A DNA stretch of 64,000 bases from Qipengyuania flava (GTDB taxonomy: Bacteria > Pseudomonadota > Alphaproteobacteria > Sphingomonadales > Sphingomonadaceae). Made by a program: the position numbers and the translations under genes. Location of the stretch: positions 620,001 to 684,000 of the forward strand of contig NZ_JAASQU010000001.1 in assembly GCF_011762005.1 (NCBI RefSeq), written 5' to 3'. Of this stretch, positions 21,210 to 33,523 are shown piece after piece. Every line of letters begins with the position of its first letter. Position 1 is the stretch's first letter. The notes beneath the pieces are model-generated. The model worked only from the letters and a program-made list of their open reading frames with translations, was not told where the DNA came from and did not search any database.

Positions 21210-21463
21210 GCGGCGTTGCCCGTGTCGAAAGGCTCGGTGCCCGCAGGCTTGCCATCGGGTCCCGCCACGATCTTCTCGATCCGTGCCTGCGCCGCGTCGA
21301 GCCGCTTCTGGCAGGCTTTGCGTAGTTGTTCGCCGCGTTCGTAAAGATCGATGCTCTCGTCGAGCGGCACATCGCCGCTTTCAAGCCGCCGCACCACGCC
21401 TTCGAGCTCGCGCAGGGCCTGCTCGAAGCTCAAATCCGAAATCTGTGACTGTTCCTCTGCCAT
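21206..21463 (-). CDS. xseB: Exodeoxyribonuclease VII small subunit
   Basis: Small subunit of ExoVII. 85 residues with the family pattern LSFEQALRELEGVVRRLESGDVPLDESIDLYERGEQL. ATG 21463 chosen since the conserved part starts ten residues later. Overlaps ispA by four bases. The xseB-ispA linkage is common in proteobacteria; the large subunit gene is not in this window. Confidence 0.96.
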   Translation of the reverse strand: MAEEQSQISDLSFEQALRELEGVVRRLESGDVPLDESIDLYERGEQLRKACQKRLDAAQARIEKIVAGPDGKPAGTEPFDTGNAA

Positions 21464-21527
21464 CGCGGGGAAGCATTGACGGTCCGCCTGCGCCCGGTCA
21501 AGTAAACCAAAAAGGGGGAACGCGAAT

Positions 21528-21923
21528 ATGACGTGGATTGTCGCCGCAATCACTGCTGCCTTGGTGTTCGGAGCGCTCGACGCGGTCTGGTTGAGCTGGG
21601 CGGGCCCCAATTTCTACCGCCCCAGGCTCGGCGATATCCTTGCCGACAGTTTCCGCATGATGCCGGCGCTGGTATTCTACGCGGCCTATATTGCGGCGAT
21701 CGTCTGGCTCGCTGTCCGTCCTGGCCTCTCCCTCGGTATCGGCGCAGCCGCGCTCAACGGGGCATTGCTGGGCGCAATCTGCTACGCGACCTACGACCTG
21801 ACCAATCAGGCGACGATGCGGACCTGGTCGACCACCGTCACCGTGGCGGACATAGCGTGGGGCGCATTCGCCACGGCTGTCGCGGCAGCTGCGGCGAGCT
21901 TTGCCGCAGCCAAGTTCGCCTGA
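21528..21923 (+). CDS. DUF2177-like membrane protein
   Basis: 131 residues, four predicted membrane helices. ALDAVWLSW, NFYRPRLGDIL and ICYATYDLTNQATMRTW match the DUF2177 family, whose function is unknown. Start ATG 21528. Divergent from xseB; the next membrane protein gene begins three bases after its stop. Confidence 0.8.
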   Translation: MTWIVAAITAALVFGALDAVWLSWAGPNFYRPRLGDILADSFRMMPALVFYAAYIAAIVWLAVRPGLSLGIGAAALNGALLGAICYATYDLTNQATMRTWSTTVTVADIAWGAFATAVAAAAASFAAAKFA

Positions 21924-21926
21924 ACG

Positions 21927-22598
21927 GTGTTCATCGGCCATTTCGCCCCTGCCTTCGTGGCACGCGGCATAACCAAGGATGCGCCGAAGCTCGGCGTGTT
22001 GTTCATCGCTGCACAACTTGTCGATTGGGCATTCTTCACCTTGGCGATCGTGGGGGTCGAAAAGCTCCGGATCGTCCCAGGCATTACCGCGATGAGCCCG
22101 CTCGACCTGTACCACATGCCCTATACGCACAGCCTGCTTGCGAGCGCTATCTGGGCGCTGGGCTTCGGTGCAATCGTATGGCTGGTGTCGAGCAGTATGG
22201 TGGCTGCAACGTGGGCGGGCATCGTCGTCGTCAGTCACTGGCTGCTCGACCTGCTCGTGCACCGCCCCGACCTCACCATCGCGGGTGGCGATTACCGTCT
22301 TGGCGTCGGACTGTGGAATTCGCCTGCGCTTGCCATGCCGGTCGAACTGATCCTGGTGCTCGGCGCCTACTGGTTCTACATCGCGCGCACCAAGGGGCCG
22401 CTGGTGCCGCCGCTGATCCTGCTGACCACGATGATGCTGCTGCAGGCCTTCGACTGGTTCGGACCTGAACCGGTGGCCGTGGGCCCGGGATTCTCGATCA
22501 TGGCACTGCTCGCCTTCGGTTTGCTCACCACGATGGCCTTCTGGGTACAGTCGACGCGCTGGCATAAAAACACGGTGGGTCTGGCGGTCGCGGGCTAG
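21927..22598 (+). CDS. Polytopic membrane protein, function unknown
   Basis: 223 residues with about six hydrophobic helices. Conserved-looking polar residues within it ([28 protein letters not shown]) resemble the His/Asp pattern of membrane-bound metal-dependent hydrolase-like (YdjM-type) proteins, but the match is not firm. Start GTG 21927, translationally coupled to the DUF2177 gene. Ends 19 bases before purL. Confidence 0.7.
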   Translation: MFIGHFAPAFVARGITKDAPKLGVLFIAAQLVDWAFFTLAIVGVEKLRIVPGITAMSPLDLYHMPYTHSLLASAIWALGFGAIVWLVSSSMVAATWAGIVVVSHWLLDLLVHRPDLTIAGGDYRLGVGLWNSPALAMPVELILVLGAYWFYIARTKGPLVPPLILLTTMMLLQAFDWFGPEPVAVGPGFSIMALLAFGLLTTMAFWVQSTRWHKNTVGLAVAG

Positions 22599-22617
22599 CG
22601 AGGCTAAGCGCGCGCGC

Positions 22618-24864
22618 ATGGCAACAGTCGAATCCGCGATCACCCCCGAAGTCGTCGAACAGCACGGCCTCAGCCCCGAAGAATACGAGCGCGTGCTTAA
22701 CGCACTGGGCCGCGAGCCCAATCTCGTCGAGCTGGGTATCTTCTCGGTCATGTGGTCCGAACACTGCAGCTACAAGAGCTCGCGGCTGCACCTCAAAAAG
22801 CTGCCGACCGAGGCGCCGTGGGTAATCTGCGGGCCGGGCGAGAATGCCGGCGTTATCGATATCGGGGACGGACAGGCCGCCATCTTCAAGATGGAGAGCC
22901 ACAACCACCCGAGCTATATCGAGCCCTATCAGGGCGCGGCAACCGGCGTGGGGGGCATCCTGCGCGATGTCTTCACCATGGGCGCGCGCCCGGTGGCGAA
23001 CGCCAACGCGCTGCGCTTCGGCCGCCCCGAACATCCCAAGATGCAGCACCTGGTGAAGGGCGTGGTTTCGGGCATCGGCGGCTATGGCAATTGCGTAGGC
23101 GTCCCGACCGTCGCGGGCGAAACCAATTTCCACCCCGCCTATGACGGCAACATCCTCGTCAATGCGATGACCGTGGGCGTCGCCGATACCGACAAGATCT
23201 TCTATTCGGCCGCGACCGGCGTGGGCAATCCGATCGTCTATGTCGGGTCGAAGACCGGCCGTGACGGGATCCACGGTGCAACCATGGCCAGCGCCGATTT
23301 CGAGGAGGACGCGGACGCCAAGCGCCCCACCGTGCAGGTGGGCGATCCGTTCACCGAGAAGCTGCTGATCGAAGCTTGCCTCGAATTGATGGCGACCGAT
23401 GCGATCGTCGCCATTCAGGACATGGGCGCAGCCGGCCTCACCTCCTCGAGCGTCGAAATGGCCACCAACGGCAAGGCGGGCATTCGCCTCGACATGAACA
23501 AGGTGCCGTGCCGCGAAGAAGGCATGACGCCTTACGAGATGATGCTCAGCGAAAGCCAGGAGCGCATGCTCATGGTGCTGAAGCCGGGCAAGGAAGAGAT
23601 GGCCGCCGCCATTTTCGAAAAGTGGGAACTCGACTTCGCTGTCATCGGCGAAGTCACCGACACGCGGCACATGGTTCTCGAATTCGATGGCGAGGTCGTT
23701 TGCGACATCCCGCTGGGGCCGCTGGCGGCGGATGCGCCCGAATACGACCGGCCTTACCTTTCGAAGGACGATTATACCGCCTGGGCCGGCATCAAGCCGA
23801 TGCAACAGCGTCCCGACACCAGCGATGTCGGTGGCGACGTGATGAAGCTGCTTGCCTCGCCCCACCTCTCGTCGCGTCGCTGGATTGCGGAACAGTACGA
23901 TAGTCAGGTCGGTGCCGACACGCTGCAGACCGGCGGCGATGCGGGCGTGGTCCGGGTGCATGGCACCAAAAAAGCGCTCGCGATCACCACCGATTGTACT
24001 CCGCGCTATGTCCATGCAGATCCCTATGAAGGCGGCAAGCAGGCGATCGCCGAGGCCTATCGCAATCTTTGCGCGGTCGGCGCACGTCCTCTGGCAGTGA
24101 CCAACTGCCTCAATTTCGCCAACCCGCAGCGGCCCGAGATCATGAGCCAGTTCGTCCATGCCCTCGAAGGCATGGGAGCGGCCTGTCGCGAGCTCGACTT
24201 CCCGATCGTCTCTGGCAATGTCTCGCTCTACAACGAGAGCAAGGCGACCGGCGGTGGCAGCGCCATCCTGCCAACGCCCGCGATCGGCGGCGTCGGGCTG
24301 ATCGACGATTACGCCACAATGATGACGATGCCGTTCAAGGCAGAGGGTGAGGCGATCTACCTGATCCGGGCCGAACATTGGGCGACGCCCGACCCGGAAC
24401 GCTCGCATCTCGGCAAGTCACTATGGCTCAGCGAAATCCACGGCCGCGACGAAGGGCGCACGCCGCCGACCGACCTGACCGTCGAGAAGAATGCGGGCAA
24501 GATCGTCCTCCAGCTCATCGCCGACGGGCTGGTCAGCGCAGTGCACGACGTCTCGGATGGCGGGCTCGCCATCGCGCTCGCGGAAATGGCAATGGCGGGC
24601 GGCATCGGAGCCGAGGTCGAATGGCACCAGGACTACACGCAGGCGCAGTGGTGGTTCGGCGAAGACCAGGGTCGGTACGTGGTGACCGTGCCCGATACCG
24701 ATGCTCTAAACGCAGCACTCGCGAAGGGCACCGAGGACGACGAAACCGCATCGATCGGCTTTCGCCGTATCGGCCGGACCGGTGGTAATACGCTGTTCGG
24801 CAATTCGATCGATGCGATGCGCGCCGCGCACCACAGCTTCTTCGCAGACTGGATGGAAGGCTGA
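22618..24864 (+). CDS. purL: Phosphoribosylformylglycinamidine synthase subunit PurL
   Basis: ATP-dependent step 4 of purine synthesis: FGAR to FGAM with ammonia from PurQ. 748 residues, the short PurL form that works with separate PurS and PurQ (not in this window). Motifs: [53 protein letters not shown], and the second half [28 protein letters not shown]. Start ATG 22618. Confidence 0.97.
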   Translation: MATVESAITPEVVEQHGLSPEEYERVLNALGREPNLVELGIFSVMWSEHCSYKSSRLHLKKLPTEAPWVICGPGENAGVIDIGDGQAAIFKMESHNHPSYIEPYQGAATGVGGILRDVFTMGARPVANANALRFGRPEHPKMQHLVKGVVSGIGGYGNCVGVPTVAGETNFHPAYDGNILVNAMTVGVADTDKIFYSAATGVGNPIVYVGSKTGRDGIHGATMASADFEEDADAKRPTVQVGDPFTEKLLIEACLELMATDAIVAIQDMGAAGLTSSSVEMATNGKAGIRLDMNKVPCREEGMTPYEMMLSESQERMLMVLKPGKEEMAAAIFEKWELDFAVIGEVTDTRHMVLEFDGEVVCDIPLGPLAADAPEYDRPYLSKDDYTAWAGIKPMQQRPDTSDVGGDVMKLLASPHLSSRRWIAEQYDSQVGADTLQTGGDAGVVRVHGTKKALAITTDCTPRYVHADPYEGGKQAIAEAYRNLCAVGARPLAVTNCLNFANPQRPEIMSQFVHALEGMGAACRELDFPIVSGNVSLYNESKATGGGSAILPTPAIGGVGLIDDYATMMTMPFKAEGEAIYLIRAEHWATPDPERSHLGKSLWLSEIHGRDEGRTPPTDLTVEKNAGKIVLQLIADGLVSAVHDVSDGGLAIALAEMAMAGGIGAEVEWHQDYTQAQWWFGEDQGRYVVTVPDTDALNAALAKGTEDDETASIGFRRIGRTGGNTLFGNSIDAMRAAHHSFFADWMEG

Positions 24865-24869
24865 CCGCG

Positions 24870-25277
24870 ATGGCGGCGGGCTATTCCGAGACGCCGCTGG
24901 CGAAAAAACTGAGCCTGCGCGACGGGCAGCGGGTGTGGTTCGATGCCATGCCCGAAAGCGTCCAGGACGAAATCGGCGAATATGCACTCGAGTTGCTGTT
25001 TGTCGGCGGTCCCGAGGAAGCGCCCGATGCGGCGCATGTCTTCGTGACGAAGCGCGCCGATCTGGAAGACAGGCTCGAACGGCTGCGCGCGCATATGGCG
25101 CCCGACGGCCATGTCTGGGTGAGCTGGCCGAAACAAGCCTCCGGCGTACCCAGCGAAATCAGCGAAGACACGATCCGCGAGATCGCTCTACCGCTTGGCC
25201 TTGTCGACACCAAGGTCTGCGCAGTGGACGAGGTCTGGTCGGGCCTCAAACTGGTGATCCGCAAGGAATTGCGCTGA
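24870..25277 (+). CDS. DUF3052-like protein
   Basis: 135 residues, soluble. [25 protein letters not shown] at the start and [52 protein letters not shown] at the end match the DUF3052 family as I know it; function unknown. Five bases after purL stop, probably the same transcript. Confidence 0.78.
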   Translation: MAAGYSETPLAKKLSLRDGQRVWFDAMPESVQDEIGEYALELLFVGGPEEAPDAAHVFVTKRADLEDRLERLRAHMAPDGHVWVSWPKQASGVPSEISEDTIREIALPLGLVDTKVCAVDEVWSGLKLVIRKELR

Positions 25278-25302
25278 ACAACGGCCCGGTCAGGAGCATT
25301 CC

Positions 25303-25974
25303 ATGCGCGATCACGATACCGTCCCCTACTCGCTACCCGCCCTCCCCGTCGAGGACAGCATCGCGCGTGCGCGCGCCATGCGCGACCGGTTGAAACAGCG
25401 CCGCACCTGCCGCTATTTCTCCGACGCCCCCGTACCGCGCGCCGTCATCGAAGCTGCGATCGAGGCTGCGGGTACTGCACCCAATGGTGCCAATCATCAG
25501 CCGTGGCATTTCGTTGCCGTCGCATCGCCCGAAACCAAGCGCGCCATCCGCGAGGCTGCCGAGGAGGAGGAACGCAACTTCTATTCGGGGAAGGCGAGCG
25601 AAGAGTGGCTCGAAGCGCTGGGTCCGCTGGGTACCGATGCCGACAAGCCGTTCCTCGAAACCGCGCCATGGTTAATCGTCGTATTCGCGCAACGAAAAGG
25701 CGGTATCGCCGAGGACGGCGAAACGCAGAACTATTACGTCAGTGAAAGCGTGGGCATTGCCTGCGGCATGCTGATCGCAACCTTGCACGAGGCGGGTCTG
25801 GCGACGCTTACGCATACGCCTTCGCCCATGGGGTTCCTGCGCGAGATTTGCGGGCGGCCGGACCATGAAAAGCCGGTCATGGTGCTGGTCGTGGGGCATC
25901 CTTCCGAAGGTGCGACCGTTCCCGCACACGCGCTCCGGAAAAAGCCGTTGGAGCAGATCGCCAGCTGGCTCTGA
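25303..25974 (+). CDS. Nitroreductase-family flavoprotein
   Basis: FMN-dependent oxidoreductase fold. 223 residues with [38 protein letters not shown] (FMN-binding RRT/R and the PSGAN-like PNGANHQPW), and the C-terminal [13 protein letters not shown]. The [11 protein letters not shown] signature is close to the BluB/iodotyrosine-deiodinase-like subgroup. Substrate not known. Ends two bases before the convergent coq4 gene. Confidence 0.85.
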   Translation: MRDHDTVPYSLPALPVEDSIARARAMRDRLKQRRTCRYFSDAPVPRAVIEAAIEAAGTAPNGANHQPWHFVAVASPETKRAIREAAEEEERNFYSGKASEEWLEALGPLGTDADKPFLETAPWLIVVFAQRKGGIAEDGETQNYYVSESVGIACGMLIATLHEAGLATLTHTPSPMGFLREICGRPDHEKPVMVLVVGHPSEGATVPAHALRKKPLEQIASWL

Positions 25975-25976
25975 TC

Positions 25977-26879
25977 TCAGGCGGTCGCCGGCATTCCGGG
26001 TTCGGCACGCGAGGCGAGCAGATCGTAGGGATCAACCCCTTCCTGCCGCCAGACATGATGGCAAACACGGTACCAGTGCGGGTCGGGGATCGAGAACCGG
26101 GCGCGCACTTCAGACAGATTGCAGGCCAGCAATTCGCGGATCGATTGCGCAGCCAGCGTCGGGCAGGCCTTGCCCGTGCGGTGCGCCTGACGCACTGCAC
26201 GCATGACCGGAGCCTCGCTCTTCACCAGCCTTTTGAGATGCAGCGATCCGGCATAGCCGAGCAACAAATGGCCCTGGCTGGGCGCCTGCCCATGCGTGAA
26301 CAGCAAAACACATTGTTCACCCAGCGCATCGCGCCCATAACCGGTCAGCACATGCATCAGGTCATGCGTGTCGCGCTGACGATAGCCGAACCACTGGACG
26401 AGATCATCATAGCTCGGGCTGCCCGATCTGGCCGATTCCTCGACCAGGCCCGCCGCCGATAGGCCCTCGCGCTCCATGAAATCGCAATAGGCATGCGCCA
26501 CCGAACCCTTGGGCATTTTCCGCAGCGCGTCGTGATCGTCGAGGATCGGCGGGAGGTACGGTTCGCTTTCGCGCAGCGCTTCCCCTTGCGGGTTCAACGT
26601 CACCGCGCGCACCCGCGACAGGAAACGCGCTGACGGCAGCGCGTCGTAGATCTTGAAAACCTCGGCGGTATTTTCCTTGTCCTTCAGCAACTCGCGAAAA
26701 TGACGGAAGGCGGCGAAGGGGCGATACCGGGCTCGAGGGCGATCCGGATGACGAAGCGGAGTGCCGTCGCTCGCCAGCTCGAAGTTGGCGAACTCATACG
26801 ATCTGGGGGAGACGCGTTCGTTCATGACCGGTTGCAGTTTAATGACAGCCGGTGGTGGCGGATTGGAAAAGCTCGCCAT
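25977..26879 (-). CDS. Coq4-family ubiquinone biosynthesis protein
   Basis: 300 residues. The Coq4 metal-binding motif HD-x2-H-x11-E is intact: H172-D173, H176 and E188 in HDLMHVLTGYGRDALGE. Mitochondrial Coq4 is required for ubiquinone synthesis; bacterial homologues occur in some alphaproteobacteria. ATG 26879 shares a base with the serB stop (TGATG); a later ATG at 26825 (NERVSPRSYEFA) is also possible. Coupled to serB. Confidence 0.88.
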   Translation of the reverse strand: MASFSNPPPPAVIKLQPVMNERVSPRSYEFANFELASDGTPLRHPDRPRARYRPFAAFRHFRELLKDKENTAEVFKIYDALPSARFLSRVRAVTLNPQGEALRESEPYLPPILDDHDALRKMPKGSVAHAYCDFMEREGLSAAGLVEESARSGSPSYDDLVQWFGYRQRDTHDLMHVLTGYGRDALGEQCVLLFTHGQAPSQGHLLLGYAGSLHLKRLVKSEAPVMRAVRQAHRTGKACPTLAAQSIRELLACNLSEVRARFSIPDPHWYRVCHHVWRQEGVDPYDLLASRAEPGMPATA

Positions 26880-27778
26880 CAGGCGCGGCTGGGCGGTGCC
26901 TCGATCCAATCGCTCTCGGGGATACCGAAGAGCTTGAGCAGATTGGTAAGATCGCCGTGCTCGATCCGGCCGTTCGCCGCCTCGCGCGCTTTCGGCTTCG
27001 CGCGGTAGGCGATGCCGTAATCCGCTGCGGCGATCATCGGGATGTCGTTGGCCCCGTCGCCCGTCGCCAGCACGCGCGTCCCCTCGCCCAGCCGATCGCG
27101 TTCCTCTTGCAATGTCGCAAGCTTGGTCGAGGCATCGCTGACCGGGCCGGCCAGTTCGCCGGTCAGCCGGCCGCCGGAAACTGCAAGGCGATTGCCCACC
27201 ACGCGCTCGAACCCCAACCGATCGGCCAAGCGGTCGGCGAAATGATGGAAACCGCCGGTCACGAGGACGGTTCGACATCCCTTGCTGCGCAAGGTTGCCA
27301 CCAGCGTACGCGCGCCCTCGACCGGCTGGATTCGCTCGTCGAGGCACTGCGCGATCGCGCCTTCCTCGAGCCCCTCGAGTAAGGCGACACGCTCGCGCAG
27401 CGCGCTTTCGAACTCCAGCTCGCCACGCATTGCCCGCTCGGTAATGTCGGCAACGCGATCCTTGAGCCCTGCAAAATCGGCCAGTTCGTCGATACATTCC
27501 TGCCCGATCATGGTCGAGTCCATGTCGGAGACGAACAGCCGCGGCACCTCTATCTCATGGTCTGCAACCAGCAGGTCGGCACTTGAGAAAAGCTCGGCGA
27601 GGATTGCGGTCAGGCGCGATGCATCGCCATGCGGCAGCGACAGCTGGAGCACATCGCCACAGAAATCGAGCATCCCCGCAAGCGCAACCGGCATGTCGGC
27701 GGCAGCGCAGGCTTCGAGTGCCGCATCGAGCCGTGTTTCCACGCCGTCCATGTCTGCTATCAGCCGCGCAATGAGCAC
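26879..27778 (-). CDS. serB: Phosphoserine phosphatase SerB
   Basis: HAD-family last step of serine synthesis. Catalytic DMDST (nucleophile and acid/base Asp), later LVTGGF, K and GDGANDIPM, all present. The N-terminal 80 residues form an ACT-like extension usual in proteobacterial SerB. GTG 27778 gives [12 protein letters not shown] and 299 residues; the ATG at 27751 is the alternative. With GTG 27778 its 5' end overlaps miaA head to head by eight bases. Confidence 0.93.
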   Translation of the reverse strand: MLIARLIADMDGVETRLDAALEACAAADMPVALAGMLDFCGDVLQLSLPHGDASRLTAILAELFSSADLLVADHEIEVPRLFVSDMDSTMIGQECIDELADFAGLKDRVADITERAMRGELEFESALRERVALLEGLEEGAIAQCLDERIQPVEGARTLVATLRSKGCRTVLVTGGFHHFADRLADRLGFERVVGNRLAVSGGRLTGELAGPVSDASTKLATLQEERDRLGEGTRVLATGDGANDIPMIAAADYGIAYRAKPKAREAANGRIEHGDLTNLLKLFGIPESDWIEAPPSRA

Positions 27779-28724
27779 TCGAAAACCTCCCGATCGGAAA
27801 CCGGTCGCGCTCATTGCAGGACCGACCGCCAGCGGCAAGAGCGATCTCGCGGTGACCCTCGCCGAACGCCTCGCAGATGCGGGCCGTCGCGGCGTGGTGA
27901 TCAATGCCGACAGCCAGCAGGTCTATCGCGACCTGCGCGTTCTCTCCGCGCGACCCGACGAGTCCGAGATGCGAGGGATCGATCATCGGCTGTTCGGCAC
28001 GTGGGATGGCGAAGCGGCCTGCTCCGCGGCGGACTGGGCGCAGGCCGCAAAGGCCGAAATAACCGCGGCACATGCCACGCAAGCCGTGCCCATTCTGGTT
28101 GGCGGGACCGGGCTGTACATGCGCACGCTGCTCGACGGGATTTCGCCAATCCCCGCCATCGATCCGGGAATTCGCGAACAGGTGCGCGCCCTCGCAACCG
28201 AGGACCTGCGCGCGCGGCTGGTCGCCGAGGATGCCGAGGCGGCGGGCCGTCTGGGTCCGCGCGACAGCCAGCGGATGGCGCGCGCGCTGGAAGTCATCCG
28301 TTCGACGGGCCGGCCCATCGCGTACTGGCAGGCGCGCCAGAGCGGCGGGATCGGCGCTACGATTGCATTGCATCCGCTGGTCCTGCTGCCCGAGCGCGAA
28401 TGGCTCAACGAACGCTGCGACAGACGTTTCGAACTGATGCTCGATGGCGGCGCCATCGCCGAGGTCGAAGCGCTGCTCGCACGCGGTCTTGATCCGGCAT
28501 TGCCCGTCATGCGTGCCATCGGCGTGCCCGAAATTGCGGGCATGATCCAAGGCGAACTATCGCGCGCTGAAGCTATCGCGGCTGGTCAGACCGCGACACG
28601 TCAGTATGCCAAGCGGCAATATACGTGGTTTCGAAACCAACCGCCCGCCTCATGGCCCCGCACGAATAACAAAACTATCGCCGAACACGATTTTTTTGTT
28701 TCTTTGTTTCAAAAAGACGATTGA
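27771..28724 (+). CDS. miaA: tRNA dimethylallyltransferase MiaA
   Basis: Transfers dimethylallyl to A37 of tRNAs reading UNN codons. 317 residues: P-loop [54 protein letters not shown] 27771 is assumed; another in-frame ATG lies at 27750. The gene is divergent from serB with overlapping 5' ends. Its last 14 codons are unusually T/A rich, and the ilvB -35 element overlaps its stop. Confidence 0.95.
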   Translation: MSTRKPPDRKPVALIAGPTASGKSDLAVTLAERLADAGRRGVVINADSQQVYRDLRVLSARPDESEMRGIDHRLFGTWDGEAACSAADWAQAAKAEITAAHATQAVPILVGGTGLYMRTLLDGISPIPAIDPGIREQVRALATEDLRARLVAEDAEAAGRLGPRDSQRMARALEVIRSTGRPIAYWQARQSGGIGATIALHPLVLLPEREWLNERCDRRFELMLDGGAIAEVEALLARGLDPALPVMRAIGVPEIAGMIQGELSRAEAIAAGQTATRQYAKRQYTWFRNQPPASWPRTNNKTIAEHDFFVSLFQKDD

Positions 28725-28749
28725 CCACGCAATGGGGTGGGCGTATTTG
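28721..28749 (+). promoter_or_regulatory. ilvB: Candidate ilvB promoter
   Basis: TTGACC (28721-28726), exactly 17 bases, TATTTG (28744-28749). The -35 overlaps the miaA stop codon. The start of transcription would be near 28756, right where the hairpin at 28756-28792 begins. Confidence 0.6.
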
Positions 28750-28755
28750 GATGCG

Positions 28756-28819
28756 GTCGGCCCGGCGCTACAGACCCCAGCGTCGGGCCGACTTGTGTCT
28801 TGAAATGCCCCAAAGGGGC
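28756..28819 (+). promoter_or_regulatory. ilvB: Structured ilvB 5' leader (two hairpins)
   Basis: Arms GTCGGCCCGGCGCT (28756-28769) and AGCGTCGGGCCGAC (28779-28792) pair over 14 positions with one G-U. A small GCCCC-AAA-GGGGC stem (28807-28819) follows just before the GGAGG ribosome site (28821). No branched-chain-rich leader peptide is seen. It may stabilise the mRNA 5' end or regulate access to the ribosome site. Confidence 0.5.
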
Positions 28820-28830
28820 CGGAGGCGAGT

Positions 28831-30582
28831 GTGAGTACCGAGCGCAGCGGCGCTGCCATCCTAATCGAATGCCTCAAGCGGCAGGGCGTGGAATTCGTCT
28901 TCGGCTATCCCGGCGGCGCGGTTCTGCCGATTTACGACGAACTGTTCGCCGATGAGGACATCCGCCATATCCTGGTGCGCCACGAAGCGGGCGCGGCGCA
29001 TGCCGCCGAAGGCTACGCCCGTTCCACCGGAAAGCCCGGGGTCGTACTGGTCACGAGCGGTCCGGGTGCGACCAACGCTGTCACCGGCATCGCCGATGCC
29101 TATATGGATTCCATCCCGCTCGTCGTCATCACCGGTCAGGTGCCGACTGCACTGATCGGCACCGATGCATTCCAGGAAGCAGACACCGTCGGTCTCACGC
29201 GGCACTGCACCAAGCACAATTACCTCGTGAAGGACCCGGAGCGTCTGGGCGCAACGATCGAGGAGGCCTTCCGCATCGCCACCACGGGTCGGCCGGGTCC
29301 CGTCGTGGTCGACATTCCCAAGGACGTACAAATCGCCCTCGCCAGCTGGGATAGTCAGGATGAGACCCCGCTGCCTTCGCATCGCTACCAGCCCCGCATG
29401 GTCGGCGCGGCCGACGAGATCGCCGAAGCGATCGACATGCTCGCACGGGCCGAGCGCCCCGTCCTCTATACCGGAGGAGGCGTGATCAATGCCGGCCCGC
29501 GCGCGAGCGCCCTGCTGCGCAAGTTGCAGGATGCGACCGGCGCACCGGTCACCAGCACGCTAATGGGGCTCGGCGCTTTCCCGGCGGAGCATCCCGACTG
29601 GCTGGGCATGCTCGGCATGCATGGCACCTATGAAGCCAATATGGCGATGAACCGCGCCGACCTGATCGTGGCGATCGGTGCGCGTTTCGACGATCGCGTG
29701 ACCGGCCGGCTCGACGCTTTCGCGCCCGAAGCGAAGAAGATCCACATCGATATCGACCGCGCCAGCATCAACAAGATCGTGCCGGTCGATCTCGGCATTA
29801 TTGGCGATTGCGCGCAGGTGCTCGATCAGATGGTCGAAGCTTGGGGCGGTCGCAAGCCACAGGACCTGTCAGAATGGAAGGCCCGCATTCTCGGCTGGAA
29901 AGCCCGCGATTGCCTCGCCTATCCCGAGCACGGAAGCGAGCAGATCATGCCGCAGAAGAGCATCGAACGGCTGTTCGCGCTCACCCGCGACCATAACCCG
30001 ATCATCACCACCGAGGTCGGCCAGCACCAGATGTGGGCGGCCCAGTATTTTCGCTTTTTCGATCCGAACAAGTGGCTGACCAGCGGCGGCCTCGGGACGA
30101 TGGGCTACGGCCTGCCCGCCGCGATCGGGGCGCAGCTCGGCAATCCCGACAGCCTCGTGATCGATATCGCGGGCGAGGCCAGCATCCAGATGAATATCCA
30201 GGAATTGGGCACGGCAAGCCAGTACCGCCTGCCGGTCAAGGTCTTCATCCTTAACAACGAATATATGGGCATGGTCCGCCAGTGGCAGGAACTGACCTAT
30301 GAAAGCCGCTATTCGAACAGCTATTCCGACAGCCTGCCCGATTTCGTCAAGCTGGCCGAGGCCTATGGCTGGAAGGGCATCCGGATCGAGGACGAGAGCC
30401 AGCTCGACGCCGGCATCGAGGCGATGCTTGCGCATGACGGGCCGGTAATCGTCGATTGCCAGGTGGCCAAGGAAGCCAACTGCTTTCCGATGATCCCGAG
30501 CGGCGCGGCGCATACCGACATGCTGCTGTATGGCGATCAGGTCGGCGGGACGATGGACGACGAAGCAAAGGCGCTGGTGTGA
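28831..30582 (+). CDS. ilvB: Acetolactate synthase large subunit
   Basis: ThDP/FAD enzyme for the first common step of Val, Leu and Ile synthesis. 583 residues. Catalytic Glu in [18 protein letters not shown] region RFDDRVTG, and ThDP motif in the C-terminal domain ([12 protein letters not shown] ... [12 protein letters not shown]). Start GTG 28831 with GGAGG five bases upstream. First gene of ilvB-(unknown)-ilvN, with ilvC following. The stop overlaps the next ATG (TGATG). Confidence 0.97.
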   Translation: MSTERSGAAILIECLKRQGVEFVFGYPGGAVLPIYDELFADEDIRHILVRHEAGAAHAAEGYARSTGKPGVVLVTSGPGATNAVTGIADAYMDSIPLVVITGQVPTALIGTDAFQEADTVGLTRHCTKHNYLVKDPERLGATIEEAFRIATTGRPGPVVVDIPKDVQIALASWDSQDETPLPSHRYQPRMVGAADEIAEAIDMLARAERPVLYTGGGVINAGPRASALLRKLQDATGAPVTSTLMGLGAFPAEHPDWLGMLGMHGTYEANMAMNRADLIVAIGARFDDRVTGRLDAFAPEAKKIHIDIDRASINKIVPVDLGIIGDCAQVLDQMVEAWGGRKPQDLSEWKARILGWKARDCLAYPEHGSEQIMPQKSIERLFALTRDHNPIITTEVGQHQMWAAQYFRFFDPNKWLTSGGLGTMGYGLPAAIGAQLGNPDSLVIDIAGEASIQMNIQELGTASQYRLPVKVFILNNEYMGMVRQWQELTYESRYSNSYSDSLPDFVKLAEAYGWKGIRIEDESQLDAGIEAMLAHDGPVIVDCQVAKEANCFPMIPSGAAHTDMLLYGDQVGGTMDDEAKALV

Positions 30583-30877
30583 TGGGCATGATGGTACGTT
30601 TTCCAAACGGCTTCGAACAGCGCGCGGAACGGCGCAGCTGGTTCGCACGCGGCGATGCGGAGGCCCTGCTCGACTGGCTGGAAGACGCCGGCCATCGCTT
30701 CATCGGCCTCGATGTCGCGCAGAAGCGCGAGGATGGCAGCTGGACGCTGCTACCCGATTCGCTCGATCTGCCGCGGCAGACCGACAATTTCGAAGCGATC
30801 CGCATGGGCCGCGTGTTCCTCGCCGAATATGACGGCGCTGGCCGCATGTTCGAACCCGTGTGGCAGGACCGCGAGCA

Positions 30878-30881
<4 letters not shown>
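30582..30881 (+). CDS. Unknown small protein embedded between ilvB and ilvN
   Basis: 99 residues, soluble, mixed charge: FPNGFEQRAERRSWFARG, ALLDWLEDAGHRFIGLDVA, and Trp/Asp-rich C-terminal half ending MFEPVWQDREQ. No family recognised. The ATG shares a base with the ilvB stop and its TGA overlaps the ilvN start (ATGA), so it is translated as part of the acetolactate synthase operon. The codon third positions are G/C-rich like the neighbours, supporting a real gene. An accessory or regulatory role for the enzyme is possible but only inferred. Confidence 0.8.
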
Positions 30882-32740
<1,859 letters not shown>

Positions 32741-32836
32741 GCCCTGCGTTGGTTGCACCGCCCGGTCGGCGGTTGCGACGATGGAACCCGCAAACTGCAC
32801 AAACCGTTGCAGGACGAGTTTCAACAGGAGGCCAAT

Positions 32837-33481
32837 TTGAACAAACCGATCCTCGCCCTCGCGCTCGCTGCGGGCAGCACGCTCGCGCTCACCGGGATTT
32901 CCGCGCAGGAACAACCGCAGGTACCCGGCGTCGTCGACCCTGCGCGCGTCACTGCCGGCAATTACACACTCGACGCTTCGCATACGCTCGTCAGTTGGCA
33001 GGTCGGCCATTTCGGCTTCAACGATTATTTCGGCCTGTTCGGCCAGATCAAGGGCACGATGCGGCTCGATCCCGCCGATATCGAGGCGACCGAGTTCGAC
33101 ATCACCGTGCCCATCACCAGCGTGTCGGTGCCCAGCGACGGGCTGCGCGACCATCTGCTGCGTCCGGGCAAGGACGGCGGCGCACCCGACTTCTTCGGCT
33201 CCGAACCCGCCCCTGCGCAGTTCACCTCCACCTCCGTGCGCAAGACCAGCGAAACCACTGCGGTGGCCACCGGGCAGTTGACCATGAATGGCAAGACCGG
33301 CCCGGTGACCATGTTGGTCGAATTCAGCGGTGCGGGTGAAAACCCCATGAACAAGAAACAGACGGTCGGCTTCCACGCCCGCGCGCAGATCGACCGCACC
33401 GACTGGGGCATCGATTACGCCGCCCCGCTGGTCGACAATATGGTCGGTCTCGAGATCAGCGCCGCCTTCGAGCGCGACTGA
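32837..33481 (+). CDS. YceI-family periplasmic lipid-binding-like protein
   Basis: 214 residues: signal peptide (NKPILALALAAGSTLALTGISAQ), then a lipocalin-like beta barrel with YTLDASHTLVSWQVGHFGFNDYFGLF and LTMNGKTGPVTM, matching YceI proteins that bind isoprenoids such as polyprenoids. Start TTG 32837, which has a perfect AGGAGG seven bases upstream; no ATG is available at a sensible place. Ligand unknown. Confidence 0.9.
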   Translation: MNKPILALALAAGSTLALTGISAQEQPQVPGVVDPARVTAGNYTLDASHTLVSWQVGHFGFNDYFGLFGQIKGTMRLDPADIEATEFDITVPITSVSVPSDGLRDHLLRPGKDGGAPDFFGSEPAPAQFTSTSVRKTSETTAVATGQLTMNGKTGPVTMLVEFSGAGENPMNKKQTVGFHARAQIDRTDWGIDYAAPLVDNMVGLEISAAFERD

Positions 33482-33523
33482 CGCCTCTCGACAAGCGCAT
33501 GGCGAGCCGTCACGGTTGCCGTC

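Noticed and set aside
22525-24408. 627-codon minus-strand ORF antisense to purL
   Set aside because: Shadow of purL; no domain pattern.
28732-28803. Short ORF before ilvB considered as a branched-chain leader peptide
   Set aside because: It has no run of Leu, Val or Ile codons and starts upstream of the predicted transcription start.
30860-30877. Upstream start for ilvN
   Set aside because: Would add six non-conserved residues; ATG 30878 overlaps the previous stop as ATGA and precedes the ACT domain properly.
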